Part shown: positions 44,035 to 52,974 of the stretch, piece by piece
Layout: each line of letters begins with the position of its first letter
How positions within the stretch are numbered: the stretch's first letter is position 1
Source: a virus
DNA length: 64,000 nucleotides
Strand: one strand, 5' to 3'
IMG/VR virus record: IMGVR_UViG_3300027759_000046
Coordinates: 62,001 to 126,000 of that record
Program-made: the position numbers and the translations under genes
Notes under the pieces: generated by a model
The model's input: only the letters and a program-made list of their open reading frames with translations
What the model was told of the DNA's origin: nothing
The model's database searches: none

Positions 44035-45438
44035 TTATTTATTAAGCTTATTGTTTTCCGCCGATTGATTGAACTTCGCGGTCTCAGGTTCTTCTTTACA
44101 AAAGTCGTCAAACGTTTTAACGGCACGACCTCCAGGATTAGAACCATATCGATCAGCCATAGGATTAGTCTTTAAATCTAATCTCGAATACGGTTGACTT
44201 GTTGTCCATTGAGCAGGTAGACCTCCAACTGGCACATTTACGTCAGTTGGCATTATGTTCTGATCAATTGATTGGTTAAATGAATCAGCCGGCACAGCGA
44301 ATGTACCGTTTTCTTCAACTTGACCGCTTTTAACAATGGCCCATATCTTTTCTTTATCTACTCCATCCGGTAATCCCTTAGCAAAGCTTTCAAAATCATC
44401 TTCTGCGATGAATTGTCGCATTAGCGTACCGGAAACTCCATCAGAATCTCCTTCTTCTTGACCAGCTCCTTTAATAAATTCCGGTCGAACTGTTTCAATT
44501 CGTTGTAATTGCTTTATTCCACCCAACCATTTTTCCATAGCCGCAAATCGCTTCATGTCAGCTGGTAAAGCGTATAAATTTATCTTATTATTCGGTGCAT
44601 CTTGTGTTTTACCAAGGTCTTCAACCCATTCGTATGCGGATCTTACTGGTGTAACCTCAGATAGGTGAATTTGAATATTTGAGTCTTTGCCAAAATATAA
44701 TTCCAAGATAGAGACGGCCATTTCGCCAGTAACTCCGCCTTCTGGTTTTGGCGAAACGAATACATGAAATTCGTCGTTCTCTGCCGCATACTGTTTAATC
44801 ATATCGTAATGACCTGTATGAGGCGGTTTAAATTTACCAGTAAATATCCCAATCTCTTTTAATTCAAGTTTAGGTAAGTGATCTGCTGTAACTCTGTGAG
44901 TGTTTACCGTAATAGGTAATTCTTTTTCAAGCTCTTTTGCAAGAGTCAAATTATTAATATCATCATCGAAGAATTTAAAATCAGTGTAACCCATTTCGTA
45001 AAGTCTTCTAAAAGCTTGCTGTTTCTTTTCGGCAACCGATCCGTGAAATCCTTCAGCTGGATCGTTTACTGCAATTACGAATTTAGGATGAATATCGATT
45101 CCGTTATCTAGAAAGAATTCTCTAATCATTGCCCCTTTATTTCTTGCAGTAACAATACCGACCGCCGTTGAATTTTCGTAAGTATCTTTAAGAATCGTTA
45201 AGATATCCTCAACTAGTTTACCTGCTTTCAAGATCTGAGGATCTTCGAATTGACTATAATTAACTTCGTGATGTGGCTTATGCTCATATTCATTGAACTC
45301 TTGTGGAGTCAGGTGAAATACTTCGCCAGTCTTAGAATCTTTCACAGCGATCCTTGCATTAGTTACAACTAATGTATCGTCTAGGTCAAATATTGTAATT
45401 GATTCGCCACTAAAGGCCATTTCATTAAGTCTTTTCAC
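44035..45438 (-). CDS. HAD phosphatase fused to NMNAT-like nucleotidyltransferase
   Basis: I choose GTG at 45438, 5 bases after the upstream stop, over an ATG at 45501 inside the previous gene. The 467-residue protein begins VKRLNEMAF, with a possible LNE processing site. Residues 14-170 are a HAD domain (ITIFDLDDTLVV, VTARN, FFDDDINN). From about 195 there is a nucleotidyltransferase: GIFTGKFKPPHTGH (HTGH 207-210), FVSPKPEGG and the later SGTLMR, as in NMNAT. The last 90 residues are unassigned. NAD salvage, nucleotide or cofactor editing is possible. Confidence 0.78.
   Translation of the reverse strand: MKRLNEMAFSGESITIFDLDDTLVVTNARIAVKDSKTGEVFHLTPQEFNEYEHKPHHEVNYSQFEDPQILKAGKLVEDILTILKDTYENSTAVGIVTARNKGAMIREFFLDNGIDIHPKFVIAVNDPAEGFHGSVAEKKQQAFRRLYEMGYTDFKFFDDDINNLTLAKELEKELPITVNTHRVTADHLPKLELKEIGIFTGKFKPPHTGHYDMIKQYAAENDEFHVFVSPKPEGGVTGEMAVSILELYFGKDSNIQIHLSEVTPVRSAYEWVEDLGKTQDAPNNKINLYALPADMKRFAAMEKWLGGIKQLQRIETVRPEFIKGAGQEEGDSDGVSGTLMRQFIAEDDFESFAKGLPDGVDKEKIWAIVKSGQVEENGTFAVPADSFNQSIDQNIMPTDVNVPVGGLPAQWTTSQPYSRLDLKTNPMADRYGSNPGGRAVKTFDDFCKEEPETAKFNQSAENNKLNK
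44036..44044 (-). promoter_or_regulatory. Late promoter overlapping the upstream stop codon
   Basis: AATAAATAATAA on the minus strand contains the TAA stop (44035-44037) of the HAD/NMNAT-like gene and precedes the ATG at 44015. Confidence 0.6.
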
Positions 45439-45443
45439 TAATA

Positions 45444-46508
45444 TTATACCTTTATTTTTTGAGAAGCGGTCATCATGCACTCCATTAAGTACTGGTGACA
45501 TTCATTTAAGTAAGATTCGTAGTTCTGAGTCTCGTCTGGTGTCATATCGTGTTTGTGAGCTTCATGAATAAGAACTTCTTCACAAATTCTCTTGATCGCC
45601 TGTTTTGCGCTATCTGATAAGCCTGGCACGTAACTTTCTGGCATTGCTGACCAACACTCATTTAAGAATTGATCGAATGAACCGGATACTCGACCTTCTG
45701 CGAGTTTTTGGTCGTATGCATGAAACGGCACTGATGCGCCTGGATGTATAGTATTGATTGTGTAGCCATGCTCTCTGCTAGTGTATCTGTCCCAGCTAAT
45801 ACCTGTAACATCGTCTAGTGGAATAATTTCACCATTGTCTGCGGTAATTTCTCCAGTCCTTAGATCTAACTGATTAGTTGGATTTGATACCTTATATTGT
45901 TCGCGATACGCATTGAACGTAATCGGTTTCTTTGGACCGTCTTCCCAGTCCTTAATTAGATGAGAGAACACACGGTTATAGTAATTAGGGTCATTACGTT
46001 TCTCTCGGTCAGTCTGCATTGGCGTTTTATTGTAAATTGAATGACTTGGTGCACCGCTTGCTGAGTCAACTTCAGTTGCCTCAATTGAATTGTCCTCAAT
46101 GCTCTCAATCTCCTCGTCTCCACCGAATTTGCTAACTTCTACCTGAATTCGGTATTCAACTCCTTCATGTTCGCCAACTAACTCCGCGTAACCCATACCT
46201 TCGTCCCATTCAGTATACTCAGTGTCTAAATCAAAATCAACAATAGCCTCTTCTCCCCAAACTGTTAGAATTTTTATGAAAGTTTCGCTGTCCGTGATTC
46301 TACGCACTTTGTAACCAGCTGCTTGAATTTCAGCCAGGTCCTCTGGCTTATTACCCATGATTTTGATAACACCAGGTTTACCGGGTTCAGCTAAACCTAG
46401 TCCTTTAAGCCTTTTAAAATTGTCTTGATGTGATTTTGGATTGGCTCCCATGGAGGTAGCCTCTTTATCCATGAATTGAGGAAGTCTTCTTTTGCCGAAT
46501 TTGCCCAT
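45444..46508 (-). CDS. Late protein with RLKGLGLA motif
   Basis: The 354-residue protein has RLKGLGLA at 33-40, then a small alpha/beta domain, an acidic middle, and near the C terminus two tag-like strings, FDQFLNEC and YESYLNEC. No known domain. It has a perfect late promoter core 26 bases upstream. It may be packed with or process together with the tagged proteins. Confidence 0.6.
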   Translation of the reverse strand: MGKFGKRRLPQFMDKEATSMGANPKSHQDNFKRLKGLGLAEPGKPGVIKIMGNKPEDLAEIQAAGYKVRRITDSETFIKILTVWGEEAIVDFDLDTEYTEWDEGMGYAELVGEHEGVEYRIQVEVSKFGGDEEIESIEDNSIEATEVDSASGAPSHSIYNKTPMQTDREKRNDPNYYNRVFSHLIKDWEDGPKKPITFNAYREQYKVSNPTNQLDLRTGEITADNGEIIPLDDVTGISWDRYTSREHGYTINTIHPGASVPFHAYDQKLAEGRVSGSFDQFLNECWSAMPESYVPGLSDSAKQAIKRICEEVLIHEAHKHDMTPDETQNYESYLNECHQYLMECMMTASQKIKV

Positions 46509-46533
46509 TAGTATAACCCTTTTTTTGTAGGGT

Positions 46534-46541
46534 TATTTATA
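46534..46541 (-). promoter_or_regulatory. Late promoter built on the upstream stop codon
   Basis: The minus strand reads ATATAAATAAC; the TAA at 46537-46539 is the stop of the sugar-kinase gene. The ATG at 46508 follows after 26 bases. Confidence 0.75.
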
Positions 46542-47301
46542 TGGCGGTGTCGAGGCTAGAAACGACTCCACGTTTAGAAACCGCTAACCCAGCGCAATGG
46601 TTTGCAAATCTAATTGCTGTATCCAGGTTTCGAGTTTTAGCATACGACGCAGCAAGGCCAGCCAGAAATGAATCTCCTGCGCCCGATACGTCTTTAACCT
46701 CAACTCTCTTTTCTGGTGAAACAATGACTTGGCCAACTCGGGCGCCCTTATCTCCGAGCGTAACAATGATCTTAAAGCCAAAATCCTTTATGAATTCTGA
46801 ATCGTGATTTGGATTCTCCCACTCCTTTGAATTAATTTTGATCCATGAGAAGTTTCTGGCCCAATAACCAAGAGGCTTCTTTGTATCTAGGAAACTTACC
46901 TTTGCCACTTTAGCAATTTCTTCAAGAGTTTGAGTACTTAAGAAGCCCTTGCAATAGTCAGAGACAATAACGATATCAGCTTCATAGATTCGGTCAATGA
47001 TTCTGCTGTCAAGCTCTAGGGGATCAACTGGCCCATCATGATCCACTCTTAATAAGATATAGTTAGAAGCTTGATCGACATACCTGTGTTTAACGATATC
47101 ACCACCTGGCTGTTTTATAAATTTAATCTCAGCATCAGGCAATAGCTCGCTAACGTTTGCATAGACGTTTGCCGCCATGCCTCCATTTGTTACCTTTTGT
47201 CCACTCACAAATACTGGAGTTGGGGCCTCAGGGTTAAGTCGTGTGCAGGTGCCGTATTCAAATACGTCTAGGCATTCTTCGCCAATTACTAAAATTCTCA
47301 T
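46537..47301 (-). CDS. PfkB-family heptose-phosphate kinase-like protein (HldE N-domain-like)
   Basis: From the ATG at 47301 the protein has 254 residues and starts MRILVIGEECLDVFEYG. It has NPEAPTPVF and NGGMAANVY, close to RfaE/HldE kinase, and the PfkB anion-hole signature DVSGAGDSFLAG near residue 205. HldE kinase makes heptose 1,7-bisphosphate. The adjacent gene encodes the matching nucleotidyltransferase, fused in most bacteria but split here. Confidence 0.82.
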   Translation of the reverse strand: MRILVIGEECLDVFEYGTCTRLNPEAPTPVFVSGQKVTNGGMAANVYANVSELLPDAEIKFIKQPGGDIVKHRYVDQASNYILLRVDHDGPVDPLELDSRIIDRIYEADIVIVSDYCKGFLSTQTLEEIAKVAKVSFLDTKKPLGYWARNFSWIKINSKEWENPNHDSEFIKDFGFKIIVTLGDKGARVGQVIVSPEKRVEVKDVSGAGDSFLAGLAASYAKTRNLDTAIRFANHCAGLAVSKRGVVSSLDTAI

Positions 47302-47311
47302 GTAAAATAAA

Positions 47312-47701
47312 TTATTTGTTATTGATAATCCTAGTAGTTGAATAGTCTCCAACTCTACTAAAATATATTACTTCGTCCGCCCATTCGGATCCGATTACCT
47401 TTTTATTTTTATATTCTTCGCCGACTACCATCACGGTCGGTCTAACTGACTTAACTAATGAGGACAACACTTCATCACTGTCAAAATTAACAACCTCATC
47501 GACCCATTTTATCGATCTCATAAATTCTATACGAGAGGCTAGTGAATTAACTGGTCGATCTTGACCCTTTAACTCTTTAATGCGATCGTCTGTGTCAAGC
47601 CCAACAATTAAAAAATCGCCTAAACTCTTTGCAAATTCCAAGAGCCTGATATGACCGACATGCATTACATCAAATGTTCCATTAACCCAAATTAGTTTCA
47701 T
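47312..47701 (-). CDS. HldE C-domain-like sugar-phosphate nucleotidyltransferase
   Basis: The 129-residue protein has VNGTFDVMHVGHIRLLEFAK (HxGH), GLDTDDRIKELKGQDRPVN and STTRII. The LKG-RPVN stretch is typical of HldE/RfaE2, which makes ADP-heptose, though glycerol-phosphate cytidylyltransferase is related. Together with the kinase it could make ADP-heptose or a related activated sugar. Confidence 0.8.
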   Translation of the reverse strand: MKLIWVNGTFDVMHVGHIRLLEFAKSLGDFLIVGLDTDDRIKELKGQDRPVNSLASRIEFMRSIKWVDEVVNFDSDEVLSSLVKSVRPTVMVVGEEYKNKKVIGSEWADEVIYFSRVGDYSTTRIINNK

Positions 47702-48638
47702 AGTCTTTAATTTTTTTGGTAAGCGACCTAAAAAAAGGTTCGCTGTCTAGTATATGATTATCTCCAGGATTTAGAAATTCGGCCCTTACGAAACCGCCAT
47801 CGTCCAAATAGTCATGATAGCAGTCAATTAGCCTTGAACCCAGCGAGTATTGCAACATAGACTTAAGAGTCTTATATGCCAACATTCTCTCATCCTCTGA
47901 TCCACTAACGAGCCCTTCGTCTAATTTAACTGAGTCTCTAAATGGAGGCGGAGGCATCAATACTGCAACGCCAAGACCCGGGTACAATTCAGTAAATTCA
48001 GTTACTCTCTCTATAAATCTGTCAAATACGCGACATACTGTATCTTCAATTGATTGTTTTTTTAATCCGGAATTACGTATGATGCTTGTTCTAATATCAA
48101 TTTCACCAAGTAGAAAGAGAGCAAAGTCATTTTCAATAAATGGAATTGATCTATAGAAATCTGTCGTTACCTGCTTACTAAAGCGATTCATCGACAGAGA
48201 AAGATGAGATACTCCTGTGAATTGGCCAAACTCAGCCTTCTTATTCTTAAACAGGTAAGCAACATTTGAATCTCCGATTATCCATACATTTGGAAAACCT
48301 GGTTTTCTGATCTTTATGTCAGTTATTAAAAATGGAACATCAATCACTTGAAGATCGCCTGAGTCCATGTTAATTACTCTTAGCTCTACGCCAAAATTAA
48401 ATTTAGTAGTTAGTTGATTCTCTTGATTTACGATATGCGAATCCGACCTAAACTCTGCCCAATAATTACCACGCGGATCCGTGTTAAGCTCAACTCTTGA
48501 ATATTCGGTTGTTTTGAAAACTCTATCCCATACCTCAATCTTGATTCTGGACTTGGCAGACCCAACGTATTGGAAAAATATCTTAAACAGATCAGCGGTT
48601 CCGTGATTGGAAACCTCGTAGCTGGTTAAGCGAATCAT
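47682..48638 (-). CDS. SGNH/GDSL-like hydrolase
   Basis: Taking the ATG at 48638, which overlaps the cupin stop (ATGA), gives 318 residues. An N-terminal beta domain of 110 residues is followed by VWIIGDSNV (nucleophile S124), LLGEID (in place of GxND) and NPGDNH near 295. This is the block order of SGNH esterases and O-acetyl transferases. The final DxxH spacing is not standard, so activity is uncertain. Confidence 0.62.
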   Translation of the reverse strand: MIRLTSYEVSNHGTADLFKIFFQYVGSAKSRIKIEVWDRVFKTTEYSRVELNTDPRGNYWAEFRSDSHIVNQENQLTTKFNFGVELRVINMDSGDLQVIDVPFLITDIKIRKPGFPNVWIIGDSNVAYLFKNKKAEFGQFTGVSHLSLSMNRFSKQVTTDFYRSIPFIENDFALFLLGEIDIRTSIIRNSGLKKQSIEDTVCRVFDRFIERVTEFTELYPGLGVAVLMPPPPFRDSVKLDEGLVSGSEDERMLAYKTLKSMLQYSLGSRLIDCYHDYLDDGGFVRAEFLNPGDNHILDSEPFFRSLTKKIKDYETNLG

Positions 48639-49018
48639 TTGACTTGAGAATCGCCCGCCCATACACGATAAGAATCTTGGTCAAAGTGTTCGGTTGAGAC
48701 CTCAAAAATCTCTCCATCAAATAGAGCCTCTAGTTGATGCGGCTGCCCTGGTCGTTGTCGAACAACATCACCTTCGACTAGACGCTGTTCATGCACTTCA
48801 GCAGTTTCAGTATCAATCCAACGATAAAGGAACTCCCCGAAGTTTACATACCAGGTCTCATCCTTAATTAGGTGATAGTGCATTGAGAACTTACAACCCT
48901 TTTTGAACTGTAAGATCTTGCCACAGTAATTTTCATTATTTTCAATAATAATTTCTTTACCCCAGCCTTTGGGTACTTCGCATCCTTTACAGACGCTTGG
49001 CTTGATTTGATGTCCCAT
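48635..49018 (-). CDS. Cupin, sugar-phosphate isomerase-like
   Basis: The 127-residue protein has GKILQFKKGCKFSMHYH then DETWYVNFGE, the cupin motif 1 with HxH and E, and RPGQPHQLEAL as motif 2 with the last His. It looks like the C-terminal domain of mannose-6-phosphate isomerase/GDP-mannose enzymes. It is the first gene after the Clp gene and joined to it by one base. Confidence 0.8.
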   Translation of the reverse strand: MGHQIKPSVCKGCEVPKGWGKEIIIENNENYCGKILQFKKGCKFSMHYHLIKDETWYVNFGEFLYRWIDTETAEVHEQRLVEGDVVRQRPGQPHQLEALFDGEIFEVSTEHFDQDSYRVWAGDSQVK

Positions 49019-50994
49019 TATTTAATAGATAATTTTTCGTCTTTCGCCTTATACGTGATCACCAGATGATCTCCTTCCTTGATCTTATTGTCAATATAGG
49101 CTTCAGCAATGAGGTCTTCTACGTGTGACTGGATCACTCTCTTTAACGGCCTAGCTCCAAACTTAGGATCATATCCTTTTTCAATCAAGAAGTCCTTTGC
49201 CTGTTTAGTAACTTCAATTGTATACCCGTTTTCTTTAACTCGAGCAGCTAGATCAGCAATATCAATCTCAATGATTTTACGAATATCGTCTTTCTCAAGT
49301 GAATTAAAAATGATAATATCGTCTATTCGATTTATGAATTCTGGCGCAAACTGTTTGCTAATTGCCTTTTGTAAAACTTGATGAGCCAGATCTTTCTGCT
49401 TTTCAATTGAGTCAGCTGTTGCAAAGCCAATGCCTGCACCAAACTCTTGTAGACCCTTAACTCCAACGTTTGAAGTCATGATGATCACAGTATTTTTAAA
49501 ATCAATCTTACGCCCTAATCCATCAGTCATGTGGCCTTCGTCCAATACTTGCAATAGGGTATTAAAAATATCCGGGTGAGCTTTTTCAATCTCATCAAGT
49601 AGAATCACAGAATAGGGTTTACGTTTTACCTTCTCAGTCAACTGACCGCCATTCTCGTATCCAACGTATCCTGGAGGAGCTCCCAACATTTTACTTGCGG
49701 TAAACTTCTCTCCGTACTCTGACATGTCTATTCTGATCAAGGCATCTTCTGATGAGAACATGAATTTTGCTAACTGCTTAGCCAATTCAGTTTTACCAAC
49801 ACCGGTGGGGCCTAGGAACATGAATGTACCGATTGGTTTCTTTTTGGACTTTAGACCTGCTCGAGAACGTTGAATTGCTCGGGTTAATTTTCGGACCGCA
49901 TCGCCTTGGCCAATAACGCTCTGAGCTAACGTAGTTTCCATGTTAGCAACTTTCTCAAGTTCAGAACCTTGTAAACGAGTAACTGGAATACCTGTGATTG
50001 ATGCAACAACTGCTGCAATATCAGCCTCATTTACTTCAAGCCTATTAACTTTCAGAGACTCTTCCCAAAGTTTCTTCTCATCGGAAATTTCGTCAATTAC
50101 TTTTAGAGCTTCGTCTCTAAGCTTAGCAGCTAATTCGTATTGCTGTGATTTAACTGCTTTATCTTTTTTCTCAGTAACTTCGCCTAATTTTTCTTCAAGT
50201 TTCTTAATTGAATCCGGTACAACTACTCCATTAATGTGGACGTTTGACCCAGCTTCATCCATTAAGTCGATTGCTTTGTCTGGTAAAAACCTGTCCTGAA
50301 TGTATCGATCACTATAGGAAACGCATGCATCTAGTGCATCATCGCTATAGTGAACAGAGTGGTGATCCTCGTATTTGGATCTGATATTTTCCATGATTTG
50401 ACGAGTTTCGGCTGAGCTAGATGGATTTACCAAGATTTGTTGAAATCTACGATTAAGTGCTCCATCTTTTTCAAATGATCCACGGTACTCATCGACTGTT
50501 GTTGCACCAATGCATTGAATCTCTCCACGGCTAAGTGCTGGCTTCAAGATATTAGCCGCATCTAATGAACCGCTCGCAGAGCCAGCTCCAATTAGTGTAT
50601 GAATTTCGTCAATGAATAGAATAATATTTGGGTTCTGTTGAACCTCTTGAATGATTTGTTCCATGCGCTCTTCAAACTGACCTCGGTATTTTGTACCAGC
50701 GACCAAGTTTGCAAGCTCAAGAGAGATAATCTTCTTATCGAACAGGACTCTTGGACAAGTTCGGTCAATAATCATTTCAGCAAGACCTTCGACTATTGCA
50801 GTTTTACCAACACCAGGTTCACCAATTAAAAGCGGATTATTTTTCTTTCTACGTGCCAAGATTTGGCTGCATCTCTTTATCTCAGCAGATCGGCCAACGA
50901 CCGGATCAAGCTTGCCTTCGAACGCTAATTGCGTTAAGTCCTTACCGAAGGAATCCAACATTGGAGTTTTACTGTTTTGCGATTGTTTTGCCAT
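49018..50994 (-). CDS. ClpC/ClpA-type AAA+ unfoldase without N-domain
   Basis: The 658-residue protein has two AAA+ modules: GEPGVGKT (58-65) with LFIDEIH, and GPTGVGKT near 395 with LLDEIEKAHPD. A middle segment YELAAKLRDEAL is a UVR motif as in ClpC. The loop FGAGIGFATAD near residue 520 carries a [IL]GF tripeptide that binds ClpP. The N-terminal repeat domain that takes adaptors is missing (typical ClpC is about 820). No ClpP gene is seen here, so it may use host ClpP to redirect protein turnover. Confidence 0.92.
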   Translation of the reverse strand: MAKQSQNSKTPMLDSFGKDLTQLAFEGKLDPVVGRSAEIKRCSQILARRKKNNPLLIGEPGVGKTAIVEGLAEMIIDRTCPRVLFDKKIISLELANLVAGTKYRGQFEERMEQIIQEVQQNPNIILFIDEIHTLIGAGSASGSLDAANILKPALSRGEIQCIGATTVDEYRGSFEKDGALNRRFQQILVNPSSSAETRQIMENIRSKYEDHHSVHYSDDALDACVSYSDRYIQDRFLPDKAIDLMDEAGSNVHINGVVVPDSIKKLEEKLGEVTEKKDKAVKSQQYELAAKLRDEALKVIDEISDEKKLWEESLKVNRLEVNEADIAAVVASITGIPVTRLQGSELEKVANMETTLAQSVIGQGDAVRKLTRAIQRSRAGLKSKKKPIGTFMFLGPTGVGKTELAKQLAKFMFSSEDALIRIDMSEYGEKFTASKMLGAPPGYVGYENGGQLTEKVKRKPYSVILLDEIEKAHPDIFNTLLQVLDEGHMTDGLGRKIDFKNTVIIMTSNVGVKGLQEFGAGIGFATADSIEKQKDLAHQVLQKAISKQFAPEFINRIDDIIIFNSLEKDDIRKIIEIDIADLAARVKENGYTIEVTKQAKDFLIEKGYDPKFGARPLKRVIQSHVEDLIAEAYIDNKIKEGDHLVITYKAKDEKLSIK

Positions 50995-51017
50995 GTATAT
51001 GTATTGTAGTTATTTTA

Positions 51018-51647
51018 TTAATCCCACCAGCCTCTTAAGCCGCTGCCGTCAAATTGATTTTGCCAGTGATCCCAACTTTCATTGTGATCCAGGTCTTCAG
51101 GAGCATTCTCGAATTTTGAATAGTCTTGACCTTTCATTAAGTGCCATAACTCATCCCATAATTGTTCTTCGATTTCACGAGCTCTTGCAAATACCTTGCT
51201 ATTGTGTTCTTTTTCTTCTGGTGTATCCTGATCTTTGATCTGCACATAACCTTCTTGTTCAGCAGGTTCAAACTCCCATGGGTGATGTATAATCTCTCCC
51301 AATTCAGCTTCAGCTAATTCAATAAAATCATCATCAACGAAGTGTTGCATAAGATCTGCAGCTCGCTTCATTGCTCTAATCTTCTTAGAAGAGCTAGACT
51401 CAACTTCATGACCTCGTCTTTCAATATTTACAGCCATGTCCTCAAGCGCAGCTTGCATTAGTGGCAATACTGCATGTTGACCGCTCCACCATCTGTAATT
51501 CCAGACAGCTTTACGAAAATGCCAAAAGTTTTTTAGGCCACGAGGCAAATCATATCTAATGAAATCCCAGGTTTTCCAGTACCATTTTTCTCTATCAATC
51601 ATTCTCTTGAAACTTTCAAAGAATGTGTCTGCGAAATTTACTTCCAT
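51018..51647 (-). CDS. Hypothetical phage protein, Trp-rich
   Basis: The 209-residue helical protein has many Trp, His and Glu residues (WYWKTWDFIRYDLPRG near the start). It resembles a protein seen in many large phages but has no assigned function. It begins the small-gene block's end next to the Clp gene. Confidence 0.55.
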   Translation of the reverse strand: MEVNFADTFFESFKRMIDREKWYWKTWDFIRYDLPRGLKNFWHFRKAVWNYRWWSGQHAVLPLMQAALEDMAVNIERRGHEVESSSSKKIRAMKRAADLMQHFVDDDFIELAEAELGEIIHHPWEFEPAEQEGYVQIKDQDTPEEKEHNSKVFARAREIEEQLWDELWHLMKGQDYSKFENAPEDLDHNESWDHWQNQFDGSGLRGWWD

Positions 51648-51648
51648 A

Positions 51649-51936
51649 TTATTGAGGTGTTGTTTGATTAATTATTATACTATCGTCTACTGGTTTCGGT
51701 TTAGGTTTTAGACCGGAATCGCAGTGAAATTTTTTGCACGGTACAGGTATTCTAACCGTGTCAGGTTTAAGATAAACTGGTTTTTCAACAATTACGGTGT
51801 CCCTATGTTGAACAGTTGAAGACTCAACCACTTTTGTTCGGTTTGAAGCCGCAGCAACGATACCAGTTACGATAAATCCAGCAGTTATTAATATAGTACT
51901 AGCGCCCATTAGGGCAAGTTTTGTAAATTTAGTCAT
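51649..51936 (-). CDS. Small membrane-anchored protein
   Basis: The 95 residues have one N-terminal membrane segment (LALMGASTILITAGFIVTGI) and a polar, Lys/Pro-rich outside part with two Cys. Possible spanin-like or envelope protein; no lysis genes are recognised nearby. Confidence 0.55.
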   Translation of the reverse strand: MTKFTKLALMGASTILITAGFIVTGIVAAASNRTKVVESSTVQHRDTVIVEKPVYLKPDTVRIPVPCKKFHCDSGLKPKPKPVDDSIIINQTTPQ

Positions 51937-52375
51937 TAATGTGAGAGATTATAGATTGCAGCGAATGCTTTACATTTTGTCTAAATGCATTTTCCATAGC
52001 TGTGCGACGTTGTTCAACTTCGTTAACGAATGCTTGGTACAGAGACCTTTGTAATTTTTGGGAAATTTTGATATTGTAGCCAAACACGTGATTGATCACA
52101 ACCAACTCATATTCAGTTAAGATAATAAGTATTTGCTTGCGATCGTTCTTTAGGAAATATCGACCACTGAGTGGGCTAATTAGCAATTCACTATCCGCCT
52201 TAACTAGCATCTTCTTGAAGAGTAGAGCAGCGTCTAATTCGGAACTATTTTTTTCTGGTCTTTCTCGGTCGAGTGGGTTAAATGCTCTCAGCAATTTAAT
52301 TGAGAGTGTTTGAGAAAGACGTCTAAACCTGTGAACTGTCGGTTTAATTGACGCTAATATTTGATCAGTTGTCAT
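51929..52375 (-). CDS. Hypothetical protein
   Basis: The 148-residue protein is basic and helical at both ends with a central strand pattern. It overlaps the downstream gene by 8 bases. No family recognised. Confidence 0.5.
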   Translation of the reverse strand: MTTDQILASIKPTVHRFRRLSQTLSIKLLRAFNPLDRERPEKNSSELDAALLFKKMLVKADSELLISPLSGRYFLKNDRKQILIILTEYELVVINHVFGYNIKISQKLQRSLYQAFVNEVEQRRTAMENAFRQNVKHSLQSIISHIND

Positions 52376-52388
52376 AAGTTAAATGTAC

Positions 52389-52778
52389 TTAAAATTTAAA
52401 GAATTTTCCTATTAATTTTTCAAAGTCAATTAAACCACCCTCACTCATTCTCTTTGGTAATTCGTACTCTTTAAAGTCCGTACTAACTCTGATCTCCTCA
52501 ACTTCTTTCCATAGACTTGGAATATCGTAACATATTGGAGCACCGTCCTTGTCCCAAGCTTGATTAATCTCACCACTAAGAGAATCCCTTTCATATAAGT
52601 ACCAATCAATCCAGTCTCGACCAACTTCACCGTAATACGCGCTCAATAAGAGATGAATTACCTCAGAATACTCTTCTTCGTACGTCATTAGGTCAATGCC
52701 TAGTTTATTAGCGGCGAAACTACGTTCCTGCTGATTTTGAATCTGCGTAATGATTCTCTCAAATACCTCAAGCTTCAT
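52389..52778 (-). CDS. Hypothetical protein
   Basis: With the ATG at 52778, chosen because it overlaps the upstream gene least, the protein has 129 residues and opens MKLEVFERIITQIQNQ. It is acidic with many Tyr/Trp. Similar proteins occur in large phages, function unknown. Confidence 0.5.
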   Translation of the reverse strand: MKLEVFERIITQIQNQQERSFAANKLGIDLMTYEEEYSEVIHLLLSAYYGEVGRDWIDWYLYERDSLSGEINQAWDKDGAPICYDIPSLWKEVEEIRVSTDFKEYELPKRMSEGGLIDFEKLIGKFFKF

Positions 52779-52974
52779 GTGATTCGGGTTTTGGTGGATC
52801 AAGAATTATCATAAAATCTTCAATTGCAGTTTCAATGCCAGCTGAGATCAGATTAGTTAAGTCTTCTTCAGTCGATACCATATTCATGCTCTGTGCAACT
52901 GCTAAAGTTTTCACCAAGCTAACTGCGTGTTCTTTTGCGAAGTCCGCAATATTTAGGTTATTTAGATTCTGCAT
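52768..52974 (-). CDS. Hypothetical small protein
   Basis: Sixty-eight residues, helical and acidic. It overlaps both neighbours slightly, in a run of small coupled genes. No domain seen. Confidence 0.5.
   Translation of the reverse strand: MQNLNNLNIADFAKEHAVSLVKTLAVAQSMNMVSTEEDLTNLISAGIETAIEDFMIILDPPKPESHEA

Noticed and set aside
45439-45501. N-terminal extension of the HAD/NMNAT-like gene from ATG 45501
   Set aside because: It would overlap the previous gene by 58 bases; GTG at 45438 follows that stop by 5 bases and gives a sensible N terminus.
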